Assembly (NCBI GenBank): GCA_019359415.1
Contig: JAHHHH010000025.1
Coordinates: forward strand, 1-64,000
Source: Iphinoe sp. HA4291-MV1
GTDB lineage: Bacteria; Cyanobacteriota; Cyanobacteriia; Cyanobacteriales; Nostocaceae
DNA length: 64,000 nt
Reading direction: 5' to 3'
This document shows positions 34,417 to 42,711 of the stretch, in pieces; the stretch's first letter is position 1, and the number at the start of each line of letters is the position of its first letter. A program made the position numbers and the translations under genes. The notes under the pieces were generated by a model. It ran no database searches. It was not told where the DNA came from and saw only the letters and a program-made list of their open reading frames with translations.

Positions 34417-35091
34417 TCACTTGTTACTAAGACGATAACCAATGCCGTAAATATTTTCAAGAAAGTCTTCTGAACTTCCAGTTGCTCTGAGTTTATTCCG
34501 CAAATTGGTAATATGAGTTTTGATACTTCCTTCCCCAGAAGATTTATCAATTTCCCACAGTTTGTCAAGGATTACCGAACGACTCACAACTTGATTTGGG
34601 TTTCTCAAAAAATATTCTAATATCATATATTCTTTAGGAGTTAACGACAAAAGATTCCCTGCATAAGTAATCTGGTTGGTAGCTGGGTCTAGTTGTAAAT
34701 CACCGCAGATTAAAATCGGTGGGCGAGTTTCTGGACTTCTTCGAGCCAAAGCTCTAATACGTGCTGCTAACTCTTTGAGGTCAAAGGGCTTGACTAAATA
34801 ATCATCAGCACCAGCATCGAGTCCAATAATTTTATCTGTCGTTGTATCTCGTGCTGTCAGCATTAAGATAAGAGCGTTGGATGAAGCAGCACGTAAACGC
34901 TGACATAGAGTGATTCCATCTAATTTAGGAAGCATTAAATCTAATAAAATTAGTTCGTATAATCCTGATTGAGACCATTCCCATCCCTCAATTCCATCAA
35001 TTGTTATATCTACAATATGGTGTTGGCGTCTTAAATACTCAGCTAATGGCTTGGCAATGCGATCATCATCTTCAACTATTAAAATTCTCAT
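34417..35091 (-). CDS. OmpR-family response regulator of the second pair
   Basis: The 224-residue regulator has a receiver with VEDDD, phospho-acceptor Asp51 in LLLDLMLPKLDG, the Lys of YLVKPFDL, and a winged-helix domain with LTPKEYMILEYFLRNPNQVVS and IKTHITNLRNKL. Shorter than RppA and only moderately similar, it belongs to the CopR/CusR/QseB-like group. No TGAAAT-type repeat is seen upstream of it, so it may not be under the same control as the efflux genes. It could still be the protein that reads those sites, an alternative to RppA. Confidence 0.88.
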   Translation of the reverse strand: MRILIVEDDDRIAKPLAEYLRRQHHIVDITIDGIEGWEWSQSGLYELILLDLMLPKLDGITLCQRLRAASSNALILMLTARDTTTDKIIGLDAGADDYLVKPFDLKELAARIRALARRSPETRPPILICGDLQLDPATNQITYAGNLLSLTPKEYMILEYFLRNPNQVVSRSVILDKLWEIDKSSGEGSIKTHITNLRNKLRATGSSEDFLENIYGIGYRLSNK

Positions 35092-35250
35092 ATCGCTTTA
35101 GCAGTCTCGGATATTGTTACAATTCCTTTGGCAGCATTGATGAATTGAAAATACACCTTTTAGGACGAAAGACTCACGTTCGTTCTCAAAAACTTGGTGT
35201 GTAGTTGTGCAAGAAGTACACATATATGCACTGCAACGATTCTATGTTTA

Positions 35251-36924
35251 TTATAAGTATTTATCTGAACTTGATATCACTTTTGATTCCTGATCAGTAA
35301 CGCGGTGGTTGTCATCCCATGCTGGCGATTCTGTGGAAGATTCTTCAGATGAATAGGCAAATTCTGCTGATGGTTGAGATTTTGTGCGACGACCAGACCA
35401 GAAAGCACCAGCCATAAATGCGACAGTAGCCAGCGCAGTTCCTCCTCCTGTTGCAATCAACCACAGGGGTACTGGCAAGTTAGGTGTTTTGGCTTCAGTT
35501 GGCTGTGAGGGAGCGAGTGTGTGTTCGTCTTCTTTTGGCTGGCTACCCCCTCGTAAAGACTGAGCATAAAGTTGAGGAGCACGCTGAGTAACAATTGAAT
35601 CCCCCTCGAATAAACCAGTCTTGACCTCAACTATGTCCCCAGAGGTTTGACCTAAAGTGACTTCAGTTGCTTGAAAAGCATTACCATTTTGCACATAAAC
35701 TTGTTTCTTTCCATTCGCCTCCACTATAGCCGAACTAGGAATAGTCAAGGTAGCAGTCAATGTTTGGTCTGTCAAAACTTCTAGTTCTGCAAACATCCCT
35801 GGCTTGAGAACTCCACCGGGGTTATCTATTTCAGCTTTCACAGGAACAACCCGTGTTTCGCCTTCCACAACTGACCCAACCACGGCAATTCGTCCAGTAA
35901 ATGTGCGATTAGGCACAGAAGCAACCTTCAAGCTTACTCGTTGACCCGTCTTTACCTTTCCCAAATCTTTTTCATATATATTTGCAGTAGCATAAACTCG
36001 ACTGTCATTCACAATCGTCATCAGTTTGCCACCTGCATCCTCGAATGATTGACCAAGAGTAACTTCTCTGTCAGCAACCCTGCCAGAAATGGGAGCCGTC
36101 ACCGTTACCAGTCCCTTAGCATTGGCGCTGTTTCCCAGTTGTTGCAACCGAGTCTCATAATTAGTATTACTCAGTTGAATACGTTTTTTTGCTACCTCAA
36201 CTGCTGATTTCGCACGTTTGAGTTTATTTTCTGCATCAATCACGTCCCGGCGGCTTGAAGCTTTGGTGAGTTCGGCTTTAGCTTGTGCTAGCTGGGTTTG
36301 GGATTCCAAGGCATCACGTCGTGGCAAAGCACCAGAATCTGCTAACTGCCTGTCCTTGTCAGACTTCTCTTGAGCGAATGCCACTTGGCTTTGTGCTTCG
36401 GCTATTTCAGCTGCGGCTATTTGCTGATATTTTTCGTAATTTTGTTGAGCCAGCCGTAAATCAGCTTCCGCTTGCTGCAAATCAGCCTGACTTTGGGCAA
36501 GTTTTTCTTGAGAGTTCACCCGCAGTTCCACCAAGTCAGGACTGGTTACAACAGCAACTGGTTGACCTTTTTTCACGACTGCACCAGGCTCTACCAACAA
36601 CTCAACCACTTTCGCCTTGGAAATTGGGGTATTGACTTCCACTTTTTGACTAGGCAAGGTTTCAATCTGTCCAGTGGTTTTAATACCAACAGCTAATTGC
36701 TGACGTTTCACTGGCTCAATTTTAATTCCTAAACGTTTTGCGGTTTGGGCATCAACTTGAATAGAGCCACTATTTTGAGAGGCTTCACTTGCTCCTTGAA
36801 ATTCATTTCCGTGTCCGCCATGAGCTAAAACAGTTGAGGGATTAGCTAATAACAGCAGGCTTACGAGTGAACCAGAAACACAACGAATTGCTGTGAGTTG
36901 TTGGGAACGCAGAGAATTTAGCAT
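35251..36924 (-). CDS. RND efflux periplasmic adaptor (CusB/HlyD family)
   Basis: The protein has about 557 residues: a signal sequence followed by LAHGGHGNEFQG (histidine-rich). Next are lipoyl-like strands (VNTPISKAKVVELLVEPGAVVKKGQPVAVV), a long alpha-hairpin (about residues 130-270, coiled coil rich in Ala, Gln and Lys), a beta-barrel and a membrane-proximal domain. It ends unusually with a transmembrane helix (LPVPLWLIATGGGTALATVAFMAGAFW) and a serine-rich tail. I prefer ATG 36924 over GTG 37002, because the signal sequence begins there and site F would then lie 105 bp upstream, as at the pump. It partners the pump at 25261, 7 kb away. Confidence 0.82.
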   Translation of the reverse strand: MLNSLRSQQLTAIRCVSGSLVSLLLLANPSTVLAHGGHGNEFQGASEASQNSGSIQVDAQTAKRLGIKIEPVKRQQLAVGIKTTGQIETLPSQKVEVNTPISKAKVVELLVEPGAVVKKGQPVAVVTSPDLVELRVNSQEKLAQSQADLQQAEADLRLAQQNYEKYQQIAAAEIAEAQSQVAFAQEKSDKDRQLADSGALPRRDALESQTQLAQAKAELTKASSRRDVIDAENKLKRAKSAVEVAKKRIQLSNTNYETRLQQLGNSANAKGLVTVTAPISGRVADREVTLGQSFEDAGGKLMTIVNDSRVYATANIYEKDLGKVKTGQRVSLKVASVPNRTFTGRIAVVGSVVEGETRVVPVKAEIDNPGGVLKPGMFAELEVLTDQTLTATLTIPSSAIVEANGKKQVYVQNGNAFQATEVTLGQTSGDIVEVKTGLFEGDSIVTQRAPQLYAQSLRGGSQPKEDEHTLAPSQPTEAKTPNLPVPLWLIATGGGTALATVAFMAGAFWSGRRTKSQPSAEFAYSSEESSTESPAWDDNHRVTDQESKVISSSDKYL

Positions 36925-37028
36925 CGCGCTTAAAAAGTCCTTGAGTACTGGAGGAAAGGAGTTGCGATAGCGTATTTGTGTTAGTGGGCGCTCTTGATGC
37001 ACACATCTTTTAGTTTTGCAGCAAGAAA

Positions 37029-37045
37029 TGAAATTAGGATGAAAT
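37029..37045 (-). promoter_or_regulatory. Operator-like direct repeat F, upstream of the RND adaptor
   Basis: TGAAATTAGGATGAAAT lies 105 bp upstream of ATG 36924 of the adaptor gene and just behind the DUF305 stop codon. Confidence 0.6.
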
Positions 37046-37059
37046 CGTGCTTGCTCTTG

Positions 37060-37773
37060 TTACTGGTTGTACCAAGCTTGTCGCCATTGCTTCATTTGGT
37101 CAATTTCTTTCTGTTGAGAGGTGATGATATTTTGAGCCAGTTTCTTGATTTCAGGGCGCTTGGACTTACTCAATGCATCTTGCGCCATTGTTATTGCCCC
37201 TTCATGGTGCGGAATCATTGCATTGATGAAACGTAGGTCAAACTCGGCATCAGCAGCCCCCAAATCCTTATCCATTCGCATAGCTTTAGATTGTTCAGGA
37301 GACATTGCTATTGTCTGATTCTGCTGGGCATTCCAAGCCGTTGCCGTGCTTGGTGCTTTGGGATACCATGCTGTGCGCCACTGTTTCAACTCAGCAATTT
37401 CTTTGTTTTGAGCTTTGATGATTTCGCCTGCCAGCTTTTTGATTTCGGGACGTTTTGATTTCTGTTGGGCTTCTTTTGCCATCTGGGTAGCACCTTGATG
37501 GTGTGGAATCATCGCATCAATGAACCGCAAATCGTAGTTGGCATCCGCTGGACCATTATCCATTGCCGTGCTATGATGCATACCACTGCCGTGGTCCATC
37601 TGTTGCTTGTCGCTAGCCTCAGTTGCGGTAGAATTTGGAGCTTGGGTTTCGTTTTGGGAAGTAGTTGTAGAACAAGCTGTAAGCACGCCGCTTGTTAAGG
37701 AAGCGAGTGTTATGAAAGTCATTGCAAAAAAACCACTTTTCCAAGAAATACGTTGCATAGACTTGAAATTCAT
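37060..37773 (-). CDS. Lipoprotein with two DUF305 domains
   Basis: The 237-residue protein has a lipobox-type signal (LTSGVLTAC, Cys acylated) and two DUF305 units. Unit 1 has DLRFIDAMIPHHQGATQMAKEA and unit 2 has DLRFINAMIPHHEGAITMAQDA, each followed by KSKRPEIKKLA and QMKQW/ELKQWR helices. The HH pair on a ferritin-like helical bundle suggests metal binding, and DUF305 genes often accompany copper resistance. A methionine/histidine-rich segment (QQMDHGSGMHHSTAMD) precedes unit 1, further supporting copper. Operator-like repeat G lies 137 bp upstream. Confidence 0.85.
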   Translation of the reverse strand: MNFKSMQRISWKSGFFAMTFITLASLTSGVLTACSTTTSQNETQAPNSTATEASDKQQMDHGSGMHHSTAMDNGPADANYDLRFIDAMIPHHQGATQMAKEAQQKSKRPEIKKLAGEIIKAQNKEIAELKQWRTAWYPKAPSTATAWNAQQNQTIAMSPEQSKAMRMDKDLGAADAEFDLRFINAMIPHHEGAITMAQDALSKSKRPEIKKLAQNIITSQQKEIDQMKQWRQAWYNQ

Positions 37774-37909
37774 TACTTACTATAGTTTCTTCTATTTTGA
37801 AATCTCCAGTTAGCTGGAGTGTCAAGTGCTATTTTCCAACGGGGTACAATAGCCAGTTTGTTATGGGAGCAATACAGCTGCACTAATTGTTTAGTATTGC
37901 AAAGGCAAA

Positions 37910-37926
37910 TGAAATTAGGATGAAAT
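37910..37926 (-). promoter_or_regulatory. Operator-like direct repeat G, upstream of DUF305
   Basis: TGAAATTAGGATGAAAT is identical to site F and lies 137 bp before the DUF305 lipoprotein start. Confidence 0.6.
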
Positions 37927-38161
37927 GCTTGTACCTGATAGAGCAATACGGTTCAGTTAAGACATTTATTCGTTGTTCCCAGTCTTGTCGCCAAATGTCA
38001 ATGGCAAAGGCGTAGAAAAAAATGAGCGATACCTTTGGTAAGCTCCGCTAACGCATCTACCTATTTCTTGTGGGGTGGGTATCTTACCCGCCCAATACAA
38101 GTGCGATCGCCTACCCATAACCAATTTTAGTTGGTTATCTCATCCGCTGCATCAACTCCCT

Positions 38162-39045
38162 ATGCCAAAATCAGCTGACATCAGCACCAAAAAATTAATC
38201 AGCCTTGCACCCAATAACTGGGTAAAATGGGTAACACCCTTCGGGTTCGCCACTTGCTACAACGGGGGGAACCCCCGCAACGCAGTGGCTCACAAATTCC
38301 CGACATTACAGCCGAAGAAGTTCTCAACTCAGAATTCCAATGGATTAGCCGCGAGAGTGACGTATTAATCCGCGCCGAAAGTCCTCAGTACGGAGAATTT
38401 CTCGTACTCAAAGAGTTACAATTGCGCTATAAGCCAAAGATGCCTAAACGAATGCGGGCTTACGCTGCACTGGCAGAAGAGAAATTCGATTTACCTACCT
38501 ATCCGGTACTTATCAATATCCTCAGAGATAGAGAAGATGATATCAAAATTCCCACTCGCTATCAATCAGAGTTTGCAGGTTTACAAGCGCGTCAAGACTA
38601 CCGTGTGATTAACCTTTGGGAAGTCGATGTGGAAATAGCTTTTCAACAACCTGTCCCATCTTTGCTCCCCTTTGTACCAATTCTCAAGGATGGCGCAGAG
38701 GAATCCACAATACAACAAGCGTTGCAAATTCTTCGCGCAGACGAGCAACTAAATCAGTTAGAAACCGTCCTAGCATTTTTTGCTAGCTTCGTATTAGACA
38801 GTGCTTTAGTTCAGCAAATTATGAGGTGGGATATGGCAGTCTTAAGAGAATCTCCCTGGTATCAGCAAATTTTGAGAGAGGAGAGACTCTCGAGTATCGA
38901 AATGGGTTTGGAACTAAAATTTGGCAACGAAGGATTACAACTGATGCCACAAATTTCTCAAATTTCCGATTTAGAGCGATTAAAGGCAATTCAAAGGGGG
39001 ATCTTGACAGTAAATACTTTAGATGAATTACGACAACTCATTTGA
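38162..39045 (+). pseudogene. PD-(D/E)XK (Rpn/DUF4351-like) gene broken by a 56-bp repeat
   Basis: ATG 38162 opens MPKSADISTKKLISLAPNNW and continues VKWVT. The text resumes in another frame as QIPDITAEEVLNSEFQWISRESDVLIRAESPQYGEFLVLKELQLRY. Removing 38237-38292 (56 bp) joins the two perfectly (GTAACA-CAAATT). The insert contains CCCTTCGGG and CGGGGGGAACCCCCG palindromes, a known type of dispersed repeat. The family is a transposase-associated nuclease-like group. The intact part (from ATG 38227, 272 residues) still includes ESDVLIR and EFLVLKELQLRY, so a shortened product could be made. A duplicated 3' end follows. Confidence 0.65.
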
Positions 39046-39111
39046 AGTACCAGAGCTGGCTTGAGTTCAGCAAATTATTTTTGAATTTTGAATGAGCAAA
39101 TTTTGAATTGT

Positions 39112-39436
39112 TAAGAGGTGGGATATGGCAGTCTTAAGCGAATCTCCCTGGTATCAGCAAATTTTGAGAGAGGGTGAGCGACGAGAGATAATGTCGGGTA
39201 TTGAACTAGTAGTCTACCAAAGCAACTTTGCAGGCTGAACGCTCTCACAGAAACCGGGTTTCTCTACCAGGCGAAGTTCCTGTGGTGAAACACTAGGATT
39301 AGAGTTAAAATTCGGCAGTGAGGGATTACAATTAATGTCAGAAATCTCTCAAATCTCTAATTTAGAGCGATTAAAGGCAATTCAGCAAGCAATTAAAACT
39401 GTGAATAGTGTGGATGAATTGAGGCAAATTATCTAA
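39112..39436 (+). pseudogene. Duplicated 3' end of the preceding gene, itself interrupted
   Basis: 39118-39173 repeats 38825-38880 almost letter for letter (GGGATATGGCAGTCTTAAG...GAGAGAGG). 39297-39436 repeats the last 140 bp of the upstream gene at lower identity and ends in its own stop. Between them an 82-bp insert (39210-39291) is flanked by ACTAG at 39205-39209 and 39292-39296, as expected for a 5-bp target duplication. The insert contains the AGAAACCGGGTTTCT repeat also present at 6707. The end overlaps the convergent nucleotidyltransferase gene. Confidence 0.6.
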
Positions 39437-40238
39437 GCTCGCTTTCTCCATCAGCCAAAACAGCAAAATACCGCACAGCTCGCACTAAATCATCTGGTGT
39501 ACCAACATCAAGGTAAGTACCATCGGAAAATGTTTCTGCTTCTACATGAAAACCTTTGTTGATAGCAGCTTGAATGACATCGCCAATGGGTATTTCTGGT
39601 AGCTGCGATAAGTTACTATTTGCCTTAACAGTCGTAAGATACTCGTGCAGAAACTGTGTGAAAGCAGGTGTCCAAACTGCAATACCCCACATATAACGCA
39701 AATCTGAGTGGCGAGGTTTTTCGATTATCAATCGTACTCTACCTTCATCGTCAAAGTCAACCATACCTGCTTTCTGAGGTTTATCAGTAGGAAATAATCC
39801 TAAGACGACATCGGCATTACTAACATCAAGGCGTGTCAGTATTCGTACATAAGCATCTTCAGGCTGGAACAAAATATCAGGAAAACCCAAGGCTACAACA
39901 GCATCTTGCACAAAAGGAAAAGCCTGATCCAAAGTGAAAGGGACACCATAAGGCAAACCCATAATGAGATATCCCAAGCTCATGGAAAGCATTGTGCCAT
40001 CTCCAAAATATGCTGGTATATCCCACTTACCAGAACGAAGTATAAAATACGCTTCATTAATACCTGCTAGTTGCATCTTTTCTAGCAGATAATGAGACAC
40101 AACCTTCGGTCGCCAGTTACATTTGTCACCAAAATCTTGAAAGCCAAGCGGATACAACTCTTTGCTAAGTGGTAGAGGAGAAATCCGGGTTGCCTGTCCA
40201 CCAGCAGGTAGCAGTCCGATGATTTGGCGCTTAGTCAT
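39429..40238 (-). CDS. Sugar-phosphate nucleotidyltransferase family protein
   Basis: The 269-residue Rossmann-type transferase begins IGLLPAGGQATRISPLPLSKELYPLG, the nucleotide-binding signature with a GGQATR variant of GGxGTR. The metal-binding region is around VVALGFPDILF, IIEKP is the sugar-contact motif, and the end is TYLDVGTPDDLVRAVRYF. It resembles RmlA/RfbA-type dTDP-glucose or UDP-glucose pyrophosphorylases. The exact NTP and sugar are not determined. No polysaccharide genes adjoin it. Its 3' end overlaps the duplicated pseudogene on the other strand by 8 bp. Confidence 0.75.
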   Translation of the reverse strand: MTKRQIIGLLPAGGQATRISPLPLSKELYPLGFQDFGDKCNWRPKVVSHYLLEKMQLAGINEAYFILRSGKWDIPAYFGDGTMLSMSLGYLIMGLPYGVPFTLDQAFPFVQDAVVALGFPDILFQPEDAYVRILTRLDVSNADVVLGLFPTDKPQKAGMVDFDDEGRVRLIIEKPRHSDLRYMWGIAVWTPAFTQFLHEYLTTVKANSNLSQLPEIPIGDVIQAAINKGFHVEAETFSDGTYLDVGTPDDLVRAVRYFAVLADGESELR

Positions 40239-40431
40239 AGGTAATGAAAAATAAATAGTTCAAAATTGTCCATCCTCTGTTTGGTAGATATTTTAACTAC
40301 TTAGAAGCTCCAGTCTATAATGACTGATGACCAAGGACTAATAACTAAAAAAATATCCTCCTTCTAAAAAGTGCATTTGTCAGCAATCAGAAATAAGGAG
40401 GAGGTTACTATGTTTTATAGTATTACAAATA

Positions 40432-40746
40432 CTACTTGACAGAAACGGCGTCAATATCGATTGTATTTGCGCTAGAGGTAGAATCTTCTGTAGTACTAGG
40501 GGCTTTAGCGTCAACATTACCTTTACGCGCTTTGAAGCCTTCAATTAAGATCTGAGACATCTCGGAAACCAGCAGCGTCAATAGCATGATATCGTCAACT
40601 TCTCCTACAATCGGGAAGAAGTCTGGAACAAGATCAATTGGGCTGACAAAATAAAGCAGTGTTCCTAAAATGATCCACCAGCGGTACTTAGGGTTACGCA
40701 GTAAGTTACGGTACCAAGTATAAAGTGATTGGATTGAAAATTTCAT
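40432..40746 (-). CDS. YkvA family (DUF1232) membrane protein
   Basis: The protein has about 104 residues with the DUF1232 core YRWWIILGTLLYFVSPIDLVPDFFPIVGEVDDIMLL: a hydrophobic helix, then the SPIDLVPDxxPxxGxxDD motif. A basic/threonine-rich tail follows. Function unknown. GGAGG lies nine bases upstream of ATG 40746, so the earlier in-frame start at 40773 is rejected. Confidence 0.82.
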   Translation of the reverse strand: MKFSIQSLYTWYRNLLRNPKYRWWIILGTLLYFVSPIDLVPDFFPIVGEVDDIMLLTLLVSEMSQILIEGFKARKGNVDAKAPSTTEDSTSSANTIDIDAVSVK

Positions 40747-40967
40747 AGATTTTAACCTCCAGTTGCCTTTCATTTTGACAAATTATGACCTACACTTCCT
40801 GTGGGAATAACCGCCCTAGTTGGTCTGGAAGATGCTACTCGCTAGTCCTATGCGAAATCGCAACCCTTGTTGAATGTGAAACGATTATGAAAGTTGTGCT
40901 TTAATTTTTAAAATTGAAGTGCTTTAGGACAGTTGCACTACTAATAGACAGAGGAGGCTTACAAAGC

Positions 40968-41753
40968 GTGGATATTGTAGATTTGTTTAAGAAGGGCGGA
41001 CCAGCAATGTGGCCATTGCTTGCCCTATCAATTTTATCTTTAAGTGTCATTTTTGAGCGTTTGTGGTTCTGGTTACGAGTGTTAAACCAGGAGAAGGAAA
41101 TAGTTGATCGCGTTGTAGACACCGCCCGTACAGATTGGATCATAGCGGCTAACATTGCTAGACAGGCAACAAACCAACCCATTGGACGGTTTCTCTATGC
41201 ACCCCTAAGCCTACCCAAAAGCGATGCAGAAACCTTCCGATTGGCACTGGAAGCAACAGCAGAAGACGAATTGGCTGGAATGCGACGGGGTGAAAAACTC
41301 CTGGAAGCTGTGATTGCTCTTGCACCCTTGTTGGGATTGTTAGGTACGGTTTTAGGCTTGATCCACTCTTTACGAGCAATTCGTATTGGCGATTTAGGAA
41401 CCGAATCTACCGCTGGGGTAACCACTGGTATCGGGGAAGCGCTGATTGCCACAGCAACAGGACTAATTGTTGCCATTATCAGTTTAGCTTTCTACCGCCT
41501 ATTTCAAGGTCTTGTTGTTAACCAAGTTAAAATTTTTCGTAGAGCAGGGAATGACATGGAGTTGCTGTATCGGCAGTCTCCACCTGACTACACAAAGATG
41601 ACACCTGAGAACATTGTACCACCTGTAACAATCATAGGGGACTCTCCACAAGATAACTTGAATTCTCCTCGAAAAAAAGGCAAATCCAGATTTTCTGAAA
41701 CACCTGAACCCTCCCCAGAGTCTGATTTTTCAGAACCAAAAGATATTGAATAA
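40968..41753 (+). CDS. MotA/TolQ/ExbB proton-channel family protein
   Basis: The protein has about 261 residues. TM1 lies near residues 10-32 ([25 protein letters not shown]). A large cytoplasmic loop follows with [27 protein letters not shown] (TM2) and [33 protein letters not shown] (TM3), the proton-channel motif region of ExbB/TolQ. Initiation at GTG 40968 is supported by GAGGAGG ten bases upstream. The C-terminal 55 residues are polar and disordered. It is followed 33 bp later by an ExbD gene. Together they would form a proton-driven motor energising outer-membrane transport. No TonB gene is seen nearby. Confidence 0.87.
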   Translation: MDIVDLFKKGGPAMWPLLALSILSLSVIFERLWFWLRVLNQEKEIVDRVVDTARTDWIIAANIARQATNQPIGRFLYAPLSLPKSDAETFRLALEATAEDELAGMRRGEKLLEAVIALAPLLGLLGTVLGLIHSLRAIRIGDLGTESTAGVTTGIGEALIATATGLIVAIISLAFYRLFQGLVVNQVKIFRRAGNDMELLYRQSPPDYTKMTPENIVPPVTIIGDSPQDNLNSPRKKGKSRFSETPEPSPESDFSEPKDIE

Positions 41754-41786
41754 AAAAGCCCCTAACCCAGGTATGAGAGCAAGAAA

Positions 41787-42437
41787 ATGAAAGTTAACCT
41801 GCACACTCCAGTAGAAGAAGTCCAAATTCAAATCATTCCCTTAATAGATGTTATTTTTTGTATACTGACATTTTTTCTTTTGGCAGCTTTGCAATTTACT
41901 CGCCAAGAGGAAATTAGTATTAATTTACCTAAATCAACTACTGGTACACCATCTACCACTGCTGGAGCTAACGCACAAGCTCAACGGCAAATATTAACTT
42001 TGACTATCGATGCTATTGGTCAGACTTACGTAGAGAATGATCCAGTAAAACGGGAACAGCTCAAAGAAGCTTTTAAGAGATATCTCCAACAAACTCCCAA
42101 TGCTATTTTGGCTTTGAAAGTCAGTCAAACAGCAACATATAATGATGTGATAGGAATGATAGACATGTGGCGACAAGAGGGAGGCGATCGCATATCTTTT
42201 GTGACGACACCATCTTTCTCTAATCAATCTACATCTGGTTCTGAGTCAGAAACATCACCTCTACCTAACACCTCACCTATCACTCCCATCAATCCACAAA
42301 CTAACCCTAACTTCAATCTCCCCCCAGCACCCAATCCACTTCAAAATAACCAAGGTGTAACCCCAGTAGATCCAGGAACTTCTCCTGTATTGCCCAAAGC
42401 ACCCTCCGGACAAACCAATCCTACTCCCAGGAGGTAA
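41787..42437 (+). CDS. ExbD/TolR family biopolymer transport protein
   Basis: The 216-residue protein has the short cytoplasmic N-terminus EVQIQIIPLIDVIFCILTFFLLAA, with the conserved Asp in the single helix that carries protons. A periplasmic ExbD domain follows (ILTLTIDAIGQTYVENDPV, LKVSQTATYNDVIGMIDMWRQEG). The last 65 residues are Pro/Asn/Ser/Thr-rich and low in complexity, longer than in typical ExbD (about 140 residues). It partners the ExbB gene directly upstream, and a terminator-like hairpin lies 80 bp after the stop. Confidence 0.87.
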   Translation: MKVNLHTPVEEVQIQIIPLIDVIFCILTFFLLAALQFTRQEEISINLPKSTTGTPSTTAGANAQAQRQILTLTIDAIGQTYVENDPVKREQLKEAFKRYLQQTPNAILALKVSQTATYNDVIGMIDMWRQEGGDRISFVTTPSFSNQSTSGSESETSPLPNTSPITPINPQTNPNFNLPPAPNPLQNNQGVTPVDPGTSPVLPKAPSGQTNPTPRR

Positions 42438-42518
42438 GCTGTTACGCATCTAATTTGCACATTTAGACAGCAGAGGGGCGGAGGAGCTTCAGGAGCAGGG
42501 GAGAAGGATTGACCGGAG

Positions 42519-42546
42519 GCGGAGCGTCTCCGGCTCCGCGCTTTTT
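42519..42546 (+). terminator. Rho-independent terminator after exbD
   Basis: GCGGAGC (42519-42525), a 7-base loop and GCTCCGC (42533-42539) are followed by GC and five T residues. It fits the end of an exbB-exbD transcript. Confidence 0.55.
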
Positions 42547-42711
42547 CTCCAAAATTAACAATATGCAAGTTAAATGTGTTTTAGCTTAATGCTACGCTTG
42601 CCAAGCAAATTTCTCGCGAGCTTTGGCGTTATTAAATTAAATACAATAAAGACAGCTTTACGCCAATTTGCTATTTTAATAAGATAAACAAAAAGATTCG
42701 CAGAATTATAA

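Noticed and set aside
38075-38368. A 97-codon frame over the start of the broken PD-(D/E)XK gene
   Set aside because: It reads through the inserted 56-bp repeat in the wrong frame. It is explained as the old 5' end plus a frameshift.
40914-40967. Upstream start for the ExbB gene
   Set aside because: The extra 18 residues are unlike ExbB, and a strong GAGGAGG site points to GTG 40968.
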